Below are positions 37,832-45,646 of a DNA stretch of 64,000 bases, piece by piece. The stretch's first letter is position 1, and the number at the start of each line of letters is the position of its first letter. The notes under the pieces were generated by a model that saw only the letters and a list, made by a program, of their open reading frames with translations, searched no databases and was not told the DNA's origin. This DNA is from Gammaproteobacteria bacterium (GTDB taxonomy: Bacteria; Pseudomonadota; Gammaproteobacteria; Xanthomonadales; Marinicellaceae), in assembly GCA_041395445.1 (NCBI GenBank), contig JAWLAO010000002.1:248001-312000 (forward strand). The letters run 5' to 3'. A program made the position numbers and the translations under genes.

Positions 37832-38294
37832 GGTTAACTCCGATGAATTCTGGATGTCAAAAGCCATCGAACAAGCGTTAAAAGCTGAAAGTATTGGTGA
37901 AGTTCCGGTCGGTGCGGTTATTGTAAAAAATAACGACTTGATTGCAACTGGCTACAATCAAGTCATTACCCTGAATGATAGTTCCGCACACGCAGAAGTG
38001 ATGGCATTGCGAAATGCCGGTTCAAACATTGGTAATTATCGGCTTGTTGATACCACTATGTACGTGACCTTAGAACCTTGTATGATGTGTGCCGGAGCAA
38101 TGGTTCATGCTCGTATTTCAAGGTTGGTATTTGGAGCCTTTGATCAAAAAACCGGCGTCATTAACTCACGAGATGATTGTTTCGATAAACCGTATCACAA
38201 TCACAGAGTTGAGTATCAAGGCGGAGTTTTACAGGATGAATGTTCGCAATTGTTGAAGGAGTTTTTTAAACAGCGGAGGAGTTTAAAATTATAA
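37824..38294 (+). CDS. tadA: tRNA-specific adenosine deaminase
   Basis: TadA converts A34 to inosine in the tRNA-Arg(ACG) wobble position. Zinc-site motifs are HAEVMALRNA (catalytic Glu) and PCMMCAGAMVHARI. EVPVGAVIV and FDQKTGVINSRDD are family specific. The length is 156 residues. The start is a GTG at 37824 preceded by GGAG; it overlaps the GldG-like gene by eight bases, so tadA is translationally coupled to the transporter. A second, internal ATG at 37854 would remove conserved sequence. Confidence 0.94.
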   Translation: MYEVNSDEFWMSKAIEQALKAESIGEVPVGAVIVKNNDLIATGYNQVITLNDSSAHAEVMALRNAGSNIGNYRLVDTTMYVTLEPCMMCAGAMVHARISRLVFGAFDQKTGVINSRDDCFDKPYHNHRVEYQGGVLQDECSQLLKEFFKQRRSLKL

Positions 38295-38303
38295 AATTTT
38301 TAT

Positions 38304-38360
38304 GTTGGATTTTTCCAACAATTCTCTCTTTGTTACTTTGTTGGGTGGCAGCAAAGTAAC
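38304..38360. terminator. Two hairpins between tadA and the convergent permease
   Basis: The first is GTTGGA, TTTT loop, TCCAAC (38304-38319). The second is GTTACTTTG, 11-nt loop, CAAAGTAAC (38332-38360). Neither has a long T-run, but their place between convergent genes suits transcription ends; the second resembles a common extragenic palindrome. Confidence 0.45.
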
Positions 38361-38361
38361 A

Positions 38362-39663
38362 TTAAGAATTATTCCCTCTCCTCGAATAAACCAAAGCACC
38401 AATCCCGAGTAAGAAATAAATCGTTAAGATATATTGGAATTGTTCTCTGTTTTCGGTGAATTCAAAGTAAATAATCAGCAATCCGGCGATAACAAGTCCT
38501 AGCATTGCAGTAATTGTTAAAATTAATGACGAACCTGTTTCGTGGCGTTTTTTGAAGTTGGTATAAGCCATGATGGCGGAGACGATGATAAAAGTGATGC
38601 TACCGAATTCAAGGATGATTTGCAGTCCGCCGGTTGCCAGTAATAGGAATGCCAAAGCACTCATGGTGATAATGGCTTTGTAGGGAATGTATGTTTTTAT
38701 TTTTTGCCCCAGCGGTTTGGGAAAATATCCGTCGTTGGCAATCACAGCCATAAGACGCGAGGCTCCAAACAGAGTTCCGCTGATAGCACTCGATGTCGCC
38801 AGTAAAGCTCCAAATATCACAATAAATTGTCCGAATTTACCTAAATAAGTCGCTGCACCCGCCGCTAGTGCGTACTCTTTATCGCTGATGATGATTTCTT
38901 TGGGAATGGTCGCCAGAGTGGAAATCGCTAGGGCTACATAAAGAATTGTTGCTATGAATATTGCCGAATAAATGGCTCGCGGGATGTTTTTCTGCGGGTT
39001 TTCCATTTCGTTATAGGCGTGAATCACCAATTGAAATCCCTCATATGCGACGAAGGTGATTGAAGAAACGATAAGAATTTGTATTAATGTCGTTTGACTT
39101 TCAAATATGGGTACGAGGTTGTGAAAATCTCCTTTTCCTGCAAGCAAGCCGGAGATAAATAACAAAATCACAATTTTGGTATAAACGAGTAAGTCTTCCA
39201 GCTTTCCCATACCTTTGACGCTGACGAGATTGATGATTGCGAAAAAAGATATGATGGCAGCGGCAATTATTTTTTGCCAGATTTCTGTATGGAAGAATTC
39301 AATCTGACTGCAAAAATAGGATGAGAACGTGAAAGCATAAAGTGCTAAAGTGCTGATATATCCAAAGACAATCAGCCAGCCAATGATAGAAGCTGCCAGA
39401 GTGTTTTTGGGGAAAGATTTCTTGAAAAATGAATAGGTTGCACCCTCATCTTGATAAAGTAAAGCCAGTTTGACATAGGAATAGGCAGCTAATAATGCCA
39501 AAAGTCCGCCAATCAAAATGGCGATTGGTGTGGCATTGCCGATATTTTCAGTGGCTATTCCCAGAATTGAAAAGATACCGCCACCGACCATTCCGCCCAG
39601 AGCGATGGCAATCAATTCGCCTAATCCTAAATCTTTTTTTCTGACTCTGGTGAGCTTGGTCAT
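38362..39663 (-). CDS. APC-family amino acid permease
   Basis: This 433-residue inner-membrane transporter has about 12 hydrophobic segments. The first helix carries the APC signature ALGGMVGGGIFSILGIATENIG, and helix 6 has FVAYEGFQLVIHAYNEMENPQKNIPRAI, which is typical of amino acid/polyamine/organocation carriers. The substrate cannot be deduced. It is co-oriented with the TPR gene upstream (22-base gap). Confidence 0.88.
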   Translation of the reverse strand: MTKLTRVRKKDLGLGELIAIALGGMVGGGIFSILGIATENIGNATPIAILIGGLLALLAAYSYVKLALLYQDEGATYSFFKKSFPKNTLAASIIGWLIVFGYISTLALYAFTFSSYFCSQIEFFHTEIWQKIIAAAIISFFAIINLVSVKGMGKLEDLLVYTKIVILLFISGLLAGKGDFHNLVPIFESQTTLIQILIVSSITFVAYEGFQLVIHAYNEMENPQKNIPRAIYSAIFIATILYVALAISTLATIPKEIIISDKEYALAAGAATYLGKFGQFIVIFGALLATSSAISGTLFGASRLMAVIANDGYFPKPLGQKIKTYIPYKAIITMSALAFLLLATGGLQIILEFGSITFIIVSAIMAYTNFKKRHETGSSLILTITAMLGLVIAGLLIIYFEFTENREQFQYILTIYFLLGIGALVYSRRGNNS

Positions 39664-39685
39664 GGCAAAGTTCGTTTTTAAAAAA

Positions 39686-40429
39686 TTATGGCAGTTTATT
39701 TAAAGTAGATTTTGCCAGATTGGTCCAGTATCTTTCTTTCTTTTGGTAAAATTTGGGTGCCAGTTTACTGCGTTGTATGGAATCTTGAAGGACTTGCTTG
39801 GCTTTTTCTATTTGATTCTTTTCGATAAGTAAAAGTGCATAACGCACACGACCTTCTTCTCCGGGATAATTGTCTGAAACAACGGCGTATTCTTCGAGTG
39901 CTTTATCGTGATTTTTTAACATTTCGTGGTTTCGGGCATAGAGCAAATGTCCGTCTGGTGAGGTGAAATTAGGATTCATTTCAATCAAATCATCCAATGT
40001 TTGCAGAGAGTTTTGGAATTGCTCTTTGCCAAAAAAAGCAAAAGCCAGTTTAAGCATGATATTCGGATCACCTTCACCCACGCCTTTGAGGCAGGACTGG
40101 TAAAGTTCGATGGCATCATCGAACATTTTCGCTTCATAGCATTCGTCAGCTAATTTGAGTTTGTTTTCCAGAGTGTTGGCAATTTGCAGTTGTTCTTTTC
40201 TTTTGCGGAGTTCACGTTGTGGATCAATGGCTTTAATCAAACTGTTGGTGGCATTGTGAACGGTTCTGGATTGTTGCAATTCAGGGAGAATTTGTGTGAA
40301 AACATAAATTGCCGAGCCGATGACCGGAATAAACATGATGATATAAATCCAGTACATTTCTCTTTGAGTTTTAACCACATGAATGGCGAGAGCGACTTGT
40401 ATAATGAGTGCTAAACCAATTGCCGGCAT
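39686..40429 (-). CDS. Membrane-anchored TPR protein with PLDc_N-type N terminus
   Basis: The 247-residue protein begins with two transmembrane helices (residues 1-48) of the phospholipase-D-nuclease N-terminal type (PAIGLALIIQVALAIHVV...YWIYIIMFIPVIGSAIYVF). A coiled stretch and tetratricopeptide-like repeats follow, seen in CYEAKMFDDAIELYQSCLKG, AFAFFGKEQFQNSLQTLDDLI and NHEMLKNHDKALEEYAVVS. It probably scaffolds other proteins at the inner membrane. Its function is unknown. Confidence 0.78.
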   Translation of the reverse strand: MPAIGLALIIQVALAIHVVKTQREMYWIYIIMFIPVIGSAIYVFTQILPELQQSRTVHNATNSLIKAIDPQRELRKRKEQLQIANTLENKLKLADECYEAKMFDDAIELYQSCLKGVGEGDPNIMLKLAFAFFGKEQFQNSLQTLDDLIEMNPNFTSPDGHLLYARNHEMLKNHDKALEEYAVVSDNYPGEEGRVRYALLLIEKNQIEKAKQVLQDSIQRSKLAPKFYQKKERYWTNLAKSTLNKLP

Positions 40430-40730
40430 GATTTTCTCTTTTGAATATTAATCTTGCAGTATAATTCCTCTCATCAGGAAGTCAATAAATTCACATATCA
40501 AGGCTTAGCTTGCAATGAATGGTCACTCCATTGATAAAAGCTATAACGCAGAGATGAGAATTTAGTGGCTTCCCTAATTTATTGATATATTGATGAAAGG
40601 TTTAAGTTTATTCACCTTTATACTGTGTTATCAGTATTCGACTTAGAATGACTAAACCATCATTCTAATGTCTTGTCGGAATAAATAAAATTAAACTGAT
40701 GGAGGATATAATACTGCAAGGTTAATATCG
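40430..40730. other. Intergenic stretch between moaE and the TPR gene
   Basis: About 300 AT-rich bases downstream of moaE and upstream of the TPR gene. I see no conserved ORF, tRNA, IS end or strong hairpin; minus-strand promoters for the TPR gene presumably lie here. Confidence 0.4.
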
Positions 40731-41141
40731 TTATTCCTGTTCCACCCAACCGGACTCACCATCGGTCCAGTGTTCATTTTTCCAGATGGGAACTCTGGAT
40801 TTGACTTCGTCAAGTATGTATCGACATGCTTTGAAGGCGGCATCACGGTGTGCGGCGGAAACGCCAACCCAAACAGCCATATCACCGATAGCCAATGTTC
40901 CGATTCGGTGAGTGCAGAGAGCTTTTTTGATGGAAAATTTTTCAAAAGCCTCTTGGATAATTTGATTACCTTCTTTTTCAGCTAATTTTGTGTAGGCCTC
41001 ATAAGCGAGTTTTAATACCGATTTGCCTTGATTGTGATTTCTCACCCAGCCTTCAAAACAGACAAATCCACCGCATTCGTCATCCAGAGCTTGCTTTTTT
41101 AATTCGCTATCGTTGATTGGATTCTCGCTGAGACGAAACAC
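40731..41141 (-). CDS. moaE: Molybdopterin synthase catalytic subunit MoaE
   Basis: MoaE, with MoaD, turns cyclic pyranopterin monophosphate into molybdopterin. Recognisable blocks are GGFVCFEGWVRNHNQGKSVL, HRIGTLAIGDMAVWVGVSAAHRDAAFKAC and a final VPIWKNEHWTDGESGWV containing the catalytic Lys region. I chose the GTG at 41141 (VFRLSENPIND, 137 residues): AGGAGG lies five bases before it and overlaps the moaD stop, giving tight coupling. The open frame further upstream runs through moaD and is not coding. Confidence 0.92.
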   Translation of the reverse strand: MFRLSENPINDSELKKQALDDECGGFVCFEGWVRNHNQGKSVLKLAYEAYTKLAEKEGNQIIQEAFEKFSIKKALCTHRIGTLAIGDMAVWVGVSAAHRDAAFKACRYILDEVKSRVPIWKNEHWTDGESGWVEQE

Positions 41142-41142
41142 T

Positions 41143-41385
41143 TCAACCTCCTGAAGCCGGTGGCAAAAAGGCGATTTCATCACCATCTTCAATCGCTGTT
41201 GACCAATCGCAGAATTCATCATTTATGGCAACTTTAATACTGGGTTTGAAAGGTTCTGATGAAGCGAATTTTAGCAATTCGATATATAGCTCTTCAATAT
41301 TATTGCTTTCGGTTTCTAAATCCAGATGATTATTTTCCCAAATTTCTTTGAGCTTTCCAAAAAACAAAACTTTTATATTTTTCAT
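41143..41385 (-). CDS. moaD: Molybdopterin synthase sulfur-carrier subunit MoaD
   Basis: This 80-residue ubiquitin-fold protein has the C-terminal FLPPASGG; its terminal Gly-Gly is thiocarboxylated to donate sulfur to MoaE. The body has IKVLFFGKLKEIWENN and VAINDEFCDWSTAIEDGDEIAFLPP. It overlaps the moaC end by four bases and is followed directly by moaE. Confidence 0.93.
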   Translation of the reverse strand: MKNIKVLFFGKLKEIWENNHLDLETESNNIEELYIELLKFASSEPFKPSIKVAINDEFCDWSTAIEDGDEIAFLPPASGG

Positions 41386-41855
41386 AAGGTTATATCTGAT
41401 TTTCCACCGGTTTTCTTAATCAGTTTAGTTTCAGTAATGACCATATCATGTGACAATGCCTTACACATATCATAAATGGTTAATGCCGCAACGCTGGCAC
41501 CGGTCAGTGCTTCCATTTCCACACCGGTTTTATGATGCAATGAAACCTCACAAGTGATTTCTGCATTTCCATCGCTGTTAGTGATGATGTTGATTTTACA
41601 TTTTTCGATAGCTAGTGAGTGACAAAAAGGAATCAATTCATGAGTTTTCTTGGCAGCCATCACTCCGGCAATAATTGCGGTGTGATACACCGGTCCTTTC
41701 TTTGTTACTAATTCATCGCCTTGGAAATATCTTTTGATTTCATTAGGGAAAATAACGGTGCAGGTTGCAATTGCAGTACGCTTAGTAACGCTTTTATCAC
41801 TGACATCAACCATTGTCGGGTTGTTATTTTTGTCGATGTGGCTTAAATCTGTCAT
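41382..41855 (-). CDS. moaC: Cyclic pyranopterin monophosphate synthase MoaC
   Basis: MoaC makes cPMP from the product of MoaA. The 157-residue protein has the standard motifs MVDVSDKSVTKRTAIA, PFCHSLAIEKCKI, HHKTGVEMEALTGASVAALTIYDMCKA and a C-terminal KTGGKSD. It is intact, follows moaA with a one-base gap and overlaps moaD. Confidence 0.95.
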   Translation of the reverse strand: MTDLSHIDKNNNPTMVDVSDKSVTKRTAIATCTVIFPNEIKRYFQGDELVTKKGPVYHTAIIAGVMAAKKTHELIPFCHSLAIEKCKINIITNSDGNAEITCEVSLHHKTGVEMEALTGASVAALTIYDMCKALSHDMVITETKLIKKTGGKSDITL

Positions 41856-41856
41856 T

Positions 41857-42854
41857 CTATCCCCCGATTACATACATTTCGATTTTATCTTTGCCTGTTT
41901 CAATTTGGTGTCTGAGTTCGCTGTAACGATCATCTCTGGCTTGCCAGATTTCAGCTATCTTTTGAGAAAGTAAATCCGCATGATTGGTTCTTAAGTATTT
42001 TCTGAGGTCATGTGATTGATGAGAAAATAAGCAAGTATAAAGTTTTCCGTCAGCGGAAATACGGGCTCGGGAACAGTCCTGACAAAACGGCTTGGAAATT
42101 GAAGTGATAAAGCCTATTTCTCCTTCAAAATCCTTGTATTTATAACGACTGGCGACTTCACCTTTATAGTTAGGGTTGAGTGGCTCAATTTTCCATTGTG
42201 ATTCAATAATCTGAATGATTTCTTTAAAACTGAGGACATCATTTAACTGCCAGTCATTTTGTTTCCCACATCCGCCTCTCGATAAAACGTACCACAACAT
42301 TGGTGTTTTGATATTTTTCAAAAGCGGAATGATTTGGTTTTCATTCACTCCGGCGAATCACACAATTCCAGTTTTACACTTTTAAGAGAGGAGTTTCGTG
42401 CCGCTTCGATCGCATTGAGAACAATATCCAGTTGACCTTTTTCGCCGGACATTTGGTGATAAAGTTGCGGGTCTAAGCTATCAATGCTGATATTGACTCG
42501 ATCCAATCCGGCTTTTATCAAATCCGGTAATTGTTTCTCCAGCAGTAAACCATTGGTGGTTAAGGCAATATCCTCAATGGATTTGATTTCTTTAATTTTG
42601 GAAATTAGTTGATCGAGATTTTTGCGTAATAAGGGCTCTCCGCCAGTGATGCGGATTTTATTGACGCCATAGTTCGCAAATACCGCGACAATCTTTTCGA
42701 TTTCATCAAAACTCAAACGTTCATCAGGTTTTAAAAATTGGTAATTATCATCAAATTTTTCTTTTGGCATACAATAAGGACAACGGTAATTGCAAGTATC
42801 CATCACCGAAATTCTTAAATCCCGTATGGGTCGATTGAGTTTATCAACTAACAT
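41857..42854 (-). pseudogene. moaA: GTP 3',8-cyclase MoaA, broken by several frameshifts
   Basis: MoaA is the radical SAM enzyme for the first molybdenum-cofactor step. The N-terminal half (42854-42345) is normal: radical-SAM cluster CNYRCPYC, KIRITGGEPLLR and VNISIDSLDP. It stops at SVKLELCDSPE. Removing two bases near 42355-42375 restores KLNCVIRGVNENQ, as in real MoaA. The conserved RFIE is coded out of frame at 42278-42289, so more indels follow. The C-terminal half then resumes with the second cluster CQDCSRARISADGKLYTC and ends in Gly-Gly. About four indels lie in a 120-base stretch, although moaC, moaD and moaE are intact. Either the gene is dead or the sequence is wrong here. Confidence 0.88.
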
Positions 42855-43572
42855 TGAGCGCAGAAAAATAGGATTGTTTGAGGGACTTCCACTTTTTATG
42901 GTTTTCAGTTTGATGGCTCTCGTCAGTCAGTTTATCTATTGACCTCTTTAAACGCTTAAGATTCGCTTTTTGCCATGATTTTTTTGGATTTTTAATGCTG
43001 CAATTATCAAAATCAATGAGATAAATTTTGTTGGTTTCGTTCTCAATCAGTATATTATGAGCATTCAAATCAGCATGATAAACATTTTTTTGGTGAAACA
43101 ATGCAATGGTTTTTCCAATGGAATTCCAAATTTCAATATTGCTATCGGTATTTAGCAATTGTGAAAATACCTGCGTATTTGGGATGTATTCAATCAAAAT
43201 ATTTGCCTGATAAAACAAGCCTTTTTTACAGGATTGAGCCGCAACCGGTTGTGGAGTAGGCAGTTCCAGTTGCTGAAGTTTTTGCAATAAGCGAAACTCT
43301 TTGAAACTTCGGGTTTTATCCAAAGATGACCAAAAATACTTATCTTTATTGAATTTGGCAGGCACACCACCTCGATAATAATGCCTGAGCATCATTTTTG
43401 TATTTCCTGATTTCACCATCCAGGCTGATCCACGTCCGCTGCTCGCTCCTAACAACCGACCGTTGTTGAGCCAGAATTTATCATCAAACCATTCGGCTGT
43501 GACGTCATCTTTCAGCTCATCTTTGGCAATAATCCAGCAAGTCCCGGATTTTTTTACAAGGCTTTCTGACAT
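42844..43572 (-). CDS. kdkA: 3-deoxy-D-manno-octulosonic acid kinase
   Basis: KdkA phosphorylates the Kdo residue of the LPS inner core at the inner membrane. It is a 242-residue protein-kinase-like enzyme with RHYYRGGVPAKF (ATP-anchoring region), FKEFRLLQKL, the catalytic loop HADLNAHNILIE and the metal-binding LIDFDNCSI. It overlaps the start of moaA by 11 bases, an unusual pairing of LPS and cofactor genes. The heptosyltransferase gene lies divergently about 235 bases away. Confidence 0.9.
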   Translation of the reverse strand: MSESLVKKSGTCWIIAKDELKDDVTAEWFDDKFWLNNGRLLGASSGRGSAWMVKSGNTKMMLRHYYRGGVPAKFNKDKYFWSSLDKTRSFKEFRLLQKLQQLELPTPQPVAAQSCKKGLFYQANILIEYIPNTQVFSQLLNTDSNIEIWNSIGKTIALFHQKNVYHADLNAHNILIENETNKIYLIDFDNCSIKNPKKSWQKANLKRLKRSIDKLTDESHQTENHKKWKSLKQSYFSALNVS

Positions 43573-43679
43573 ACAATTCAGATAAGAAATAAAGCAGACA
43601 AGGATAACATATTTTGGAAAAATTTGATAAATCTATGCTAATATACATGGCTTTTTTAACACTCGGGATTGAATAATTT

Positions 43680-43814
43680 ATGGGTCACTCAAAGGTCATA
43701 ATTGCTATTGTTGTCACTATTGTGGTGGTGAAATTAATTGCTGTTCATCTGTATTTGCGCACAAAAATCAATCAATCCGATTCCCAAAAAGACCAATCTT
43801 CAAAGGATGATTAA
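43680..43814 (+). CDS. Small single-helix membrane protein (44 residues)
   Basis: An ATG at 43680 opens a 44-codon frame. Residues 5-26 are a hydrophobic helix (KVIIAIVVTIVVVKLIAVHL) and the tail is polar and charged, ending DQSSKDD. The stop overlaps the heptosyltransferase ATG by eight bases, a typical coupling arrangement, which argues for a real gene. I do not recognise the family. Confidence 0.6.
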   Translation: MGHSKVIIAIVVTIVVVKLIAVHLYLRTKINQSDSQKDQSSKDD

Positions 43815-44838
43815 CTCCATTTGCATTCTGCGTTTATCTGCCATCGGTGATGTGACACATGCTTTACCGGTGATTGCCACTCTGCAAAATCGCTTCCCTA
43901 ACGCCAAAATCACCTGGATTATCGGCAAAATAGAATATAAATTGATGAAAGGGTTGAAAGGTGTTGAGTTTGTATTATTCGATAAATCCAAAGGCTCAAA
44001 AGGCTATAAAGAAGTTAAAGAGCAACTGAAAGATACCACTTTTGATGTTTTGCTACAAATGCAATACTCTTTTCGTGCCAATCGTTTGGCATGGAAAATT
44101 AAAGCCAAACAACGCGTTGGGTTTGATAAAAAACGCTCCAGAGAATTTCACAGTTACAAATTGACACACCGAATTGCCGCTGTAGAAAAACAGCACGTCC
44201 TTGATAGTTTTATGGAGTTCACCAAAGTTTTAGGTGTGAAAGAAAAAGAATTTATCTATCAATGGAATATTGAAACCGAAGCGGATGATCAGAAATTTGT
44301 TAATCAATACATTCAGAAAGATAGAAAAAATGTAATTATCAGTCCTTGTTCCAGTAAAAAAACTCGGAACTGGTCTGTAGAAAACTATGCAAAAATTGCT
44401 GATTATTTGGTCGAAAAATATCAGGCTCATGTGATAATTTGCGGAAGCCCTTCTCCCTATGAGATTGAAATTGCAGGGGAAATTGAAGAGTTATGCAAAC
44501 ATCCGGTGACCAATATCGCCGGAAAAGACACCTTGAAACAATTGTATTTAATGATGAAGTCGGCTGATTTAGTGATTTCTCCAGATTCCGGTCCGATGCA
44601 CATTGCCAATGCCGCCCGAACACCAGTGATTGGATTGCATATAGCGACTATATCAAAAAGAAGCGGAGCCTATAATTATCCGAATCTTGCAATCGATGTG
44701 TTTGATCAAGCCGCTGGTTTGGTTGGAAAAAATCCTGAAAAAATCCGTTGGGGCGGACAAGTTGTCCACCCTGAGGCAATGAATCTCATCACTCAGGAAA
44801 TGGTGAGAGAAAAGATTGATTTGGTTCTGGGTGTATAG
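43807..44838 (+). CDS. Glycosyltransferase family 9 LPS heptosyltransferase
   Basis: This 343-residue GT9 enzyme resembles heptosyltransferase I. It begins ICILRLSAIGDVTHALPVIA, the ADP-heptose enzyme signature, has ISPCSSKKTRNWSVENYAKI in the middle and SPDSGPMHIANAARTPVIGLH near the end. I chose the ATG at 43807, since upstream in-frame sequence overlaps the small membrane-protein gene and is not conserved. It adds a heptose or similar sugar to the LPS core at the cytoplasmic face; whether it is WaaC, WaaF or another acceptor type is not resolved. Confidence 0.9.
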   Translation: MINSICILRLSAIGDVTHALPVIATLQNRFPNAKITWIIGKIEYKLMKGLKGVEFVLFDKSKGSKGYKEVKEQLKDTTFDVLLQMQYSFRANRLAWKIKAKQRVGFDKKRSREFHSYKLTHRIAAVEKQHVLDSFMEFTKVLGVKEKEFIYQWNIETEADDQKFVNQYIQKDRKNVIISPCSSKKTRNWSVENYAKIADYLVEKYQAHVIICGSPSPYEIEIAGEIEELCKHPVTNIAGKDTLKQLYLMMKSADLVISPDSGPMHIANAARTPVIGLHIATISKRSGAYNYPNLAIDVFDQAAGLVGKNPEKIRWGGQVVHPEAMNLITQEMVREKIDLVLGV

Positions 44839-44847
44839 ACCGCATCC

Positions 44848-44885
44848 CGTCATTCCGTACTAGCGTTAGCGTGATACGGAATCTC
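44848..44885. repeat. Short extragenic palindrome after the heptosyltransferase
   Basis: CGTCATTCCGTACTAGCG continues to GATACGGAATCTCA. The arms TTCCGTA and TACGGAA pair. It has the same GTCAT...ATCTCA form as the other extragenic palindromes of the window. Confidence 0.6.
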
Positions 44886-45009
44886 AGTGGGAATCGTGGT
44901 AACTTTTGTATCGCAAAGAAGACGCAAAGGTACGAGAAGTTTTTATTAGACATTTCGAGCGAGTAAATTCATAATTTTCCGTCATTTCTGTAAAATCATA
45001 ATATTACTC

Positions 45010-45048
45010 TTGAATATCTAATTATAATGTATATACTTGAATATACAT
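45010..45048 (+). promoter_or_regulatory. mazEF promoter with overlapping operator
   Basis: TTGAAT (45010-45015) and TATACT (45032-45037) are separated by 16 bases. A perfect inverted repeat, ATGTATAT-6 nt-ATATACAT (45027-45048), covers the -10 region and start point. This is the arrangement expected for repression by MazE or MazEF. Confidence 0.6.
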
Positions 45049-45065
45049 AAAAACAGTAAATCAAT

Positions 45066-45314
45066 ATGCTTACAAAAATCCAGAAATGGGGAAATAGCCA
45101 GGGAATCAGAATTCCGAAAATTATCCTTGAAAGCTCTCTGATTGAGCTTGGTGAAGAGGTGGATATTTCTATTGAGAATGGAAGGATTGTTTTAACCCCA
45201 ACAAAAAGGATTCATGGCCGGTTTGCGATTGCTGATCTGGTTGCTGAAATGCCAAAAGAATACAACATATCTGAAGAAGATTGGGGTGAATCTGAAGGAA
45301 AGGAAGAATGGTAA
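45066..45314 (+). CDS. mazE: MazE-type antitoxin (AbrB/SpoVT-like)
   Basis: The 82-residue antitoxin has an N-terminal swapped-hairpin DNA-binding domain, seen as KIQKWGNSQGIRIPKIIL and EEVDISIENGRIVLTPTK, and an acidic C-terminal tail (NISEEDWGESEGKEEW) that would wrap around the toxin. It overlaps mazF by seven bases. It presumably binds the inverted repeat at its own promoter. Confidence 0.9.
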   Translation: MLTKIQKWGNSQGIRIPKIILESSLIELGEEVDISIENGRIVLTPTKRIHGRFAIADLVAEMPKEYNISEEDWGESEGKEEW

Positions 45315-45646
45315 ATTACATTCCTGAAAAAGGTGATTTTGTAGTTCTGAACTTTAATCCTCAATCCGGTCATGAACAAAAAGGGAAAAGACCTGCATTG
45401 GTTATCAGTAATCAGCATTTTAATCAAGCTACCGGATTAGCTGTTGTCTGCCCATTAACCAATACAAACAGAAGAATTCCATTTCATTTAGATGTATCGC
45501 AAACGACTACACTTACGGGTTTTATCATGGTTGAACAAATGAAATCCGTGGATTACAGAGCCAGAAGAGCTAAATTTATCGAAAAAGCTGATAAATATCT
45601 ACTTAATGATGTCTTGAGTATTGTGGATGCTTGTATTTATCAGTAG
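45308..45646 (+). CDS. mazF: MazF-type mRNA interferase toxin
   Basis: The 112-residue PemK/MazF-fold endoribonuclease shows YIPEKGDFVVLNFNPQSGHEQKGKRPALVIS at the start (conserved Gly-Asp and Lys-Gly-Lys-Arg-Pro) and LVVCPLTNT/IPFHLDV-type strands later. It cleaves mRNA at short motifs; the motif is not predictable. Together with mazE it forms a complete toxin-antitoxin module at the edge of the mobile-element island. Its stop codon is the first base group of the ~815-bp repeat. Confidence 0.9.
   Translation: MVNYIPEKGDFVVLNFNPQSGHEQKGKRPALVISNQHFNQATGLAVVCPLTNTNRRIPFHLDVSQTTTLTGFIMVEQMKSVDYRARRAKFIEKADKYLLNDVLSIVDACIYQ

Noticed and set aside
40691..40945. 84-codon minus-strand ORF overlapping moaE in another frame
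   Set aside because: The moaE frame is conserved to its C terminus; this one has no similarity and no ribosome binding site.
42855..43680. A Moco riboswitch upstream of moaA
   Set aside because: moaA overlaps the end of kdkA, leaving no leader; the space is filled by a well-conserved kinase gene.
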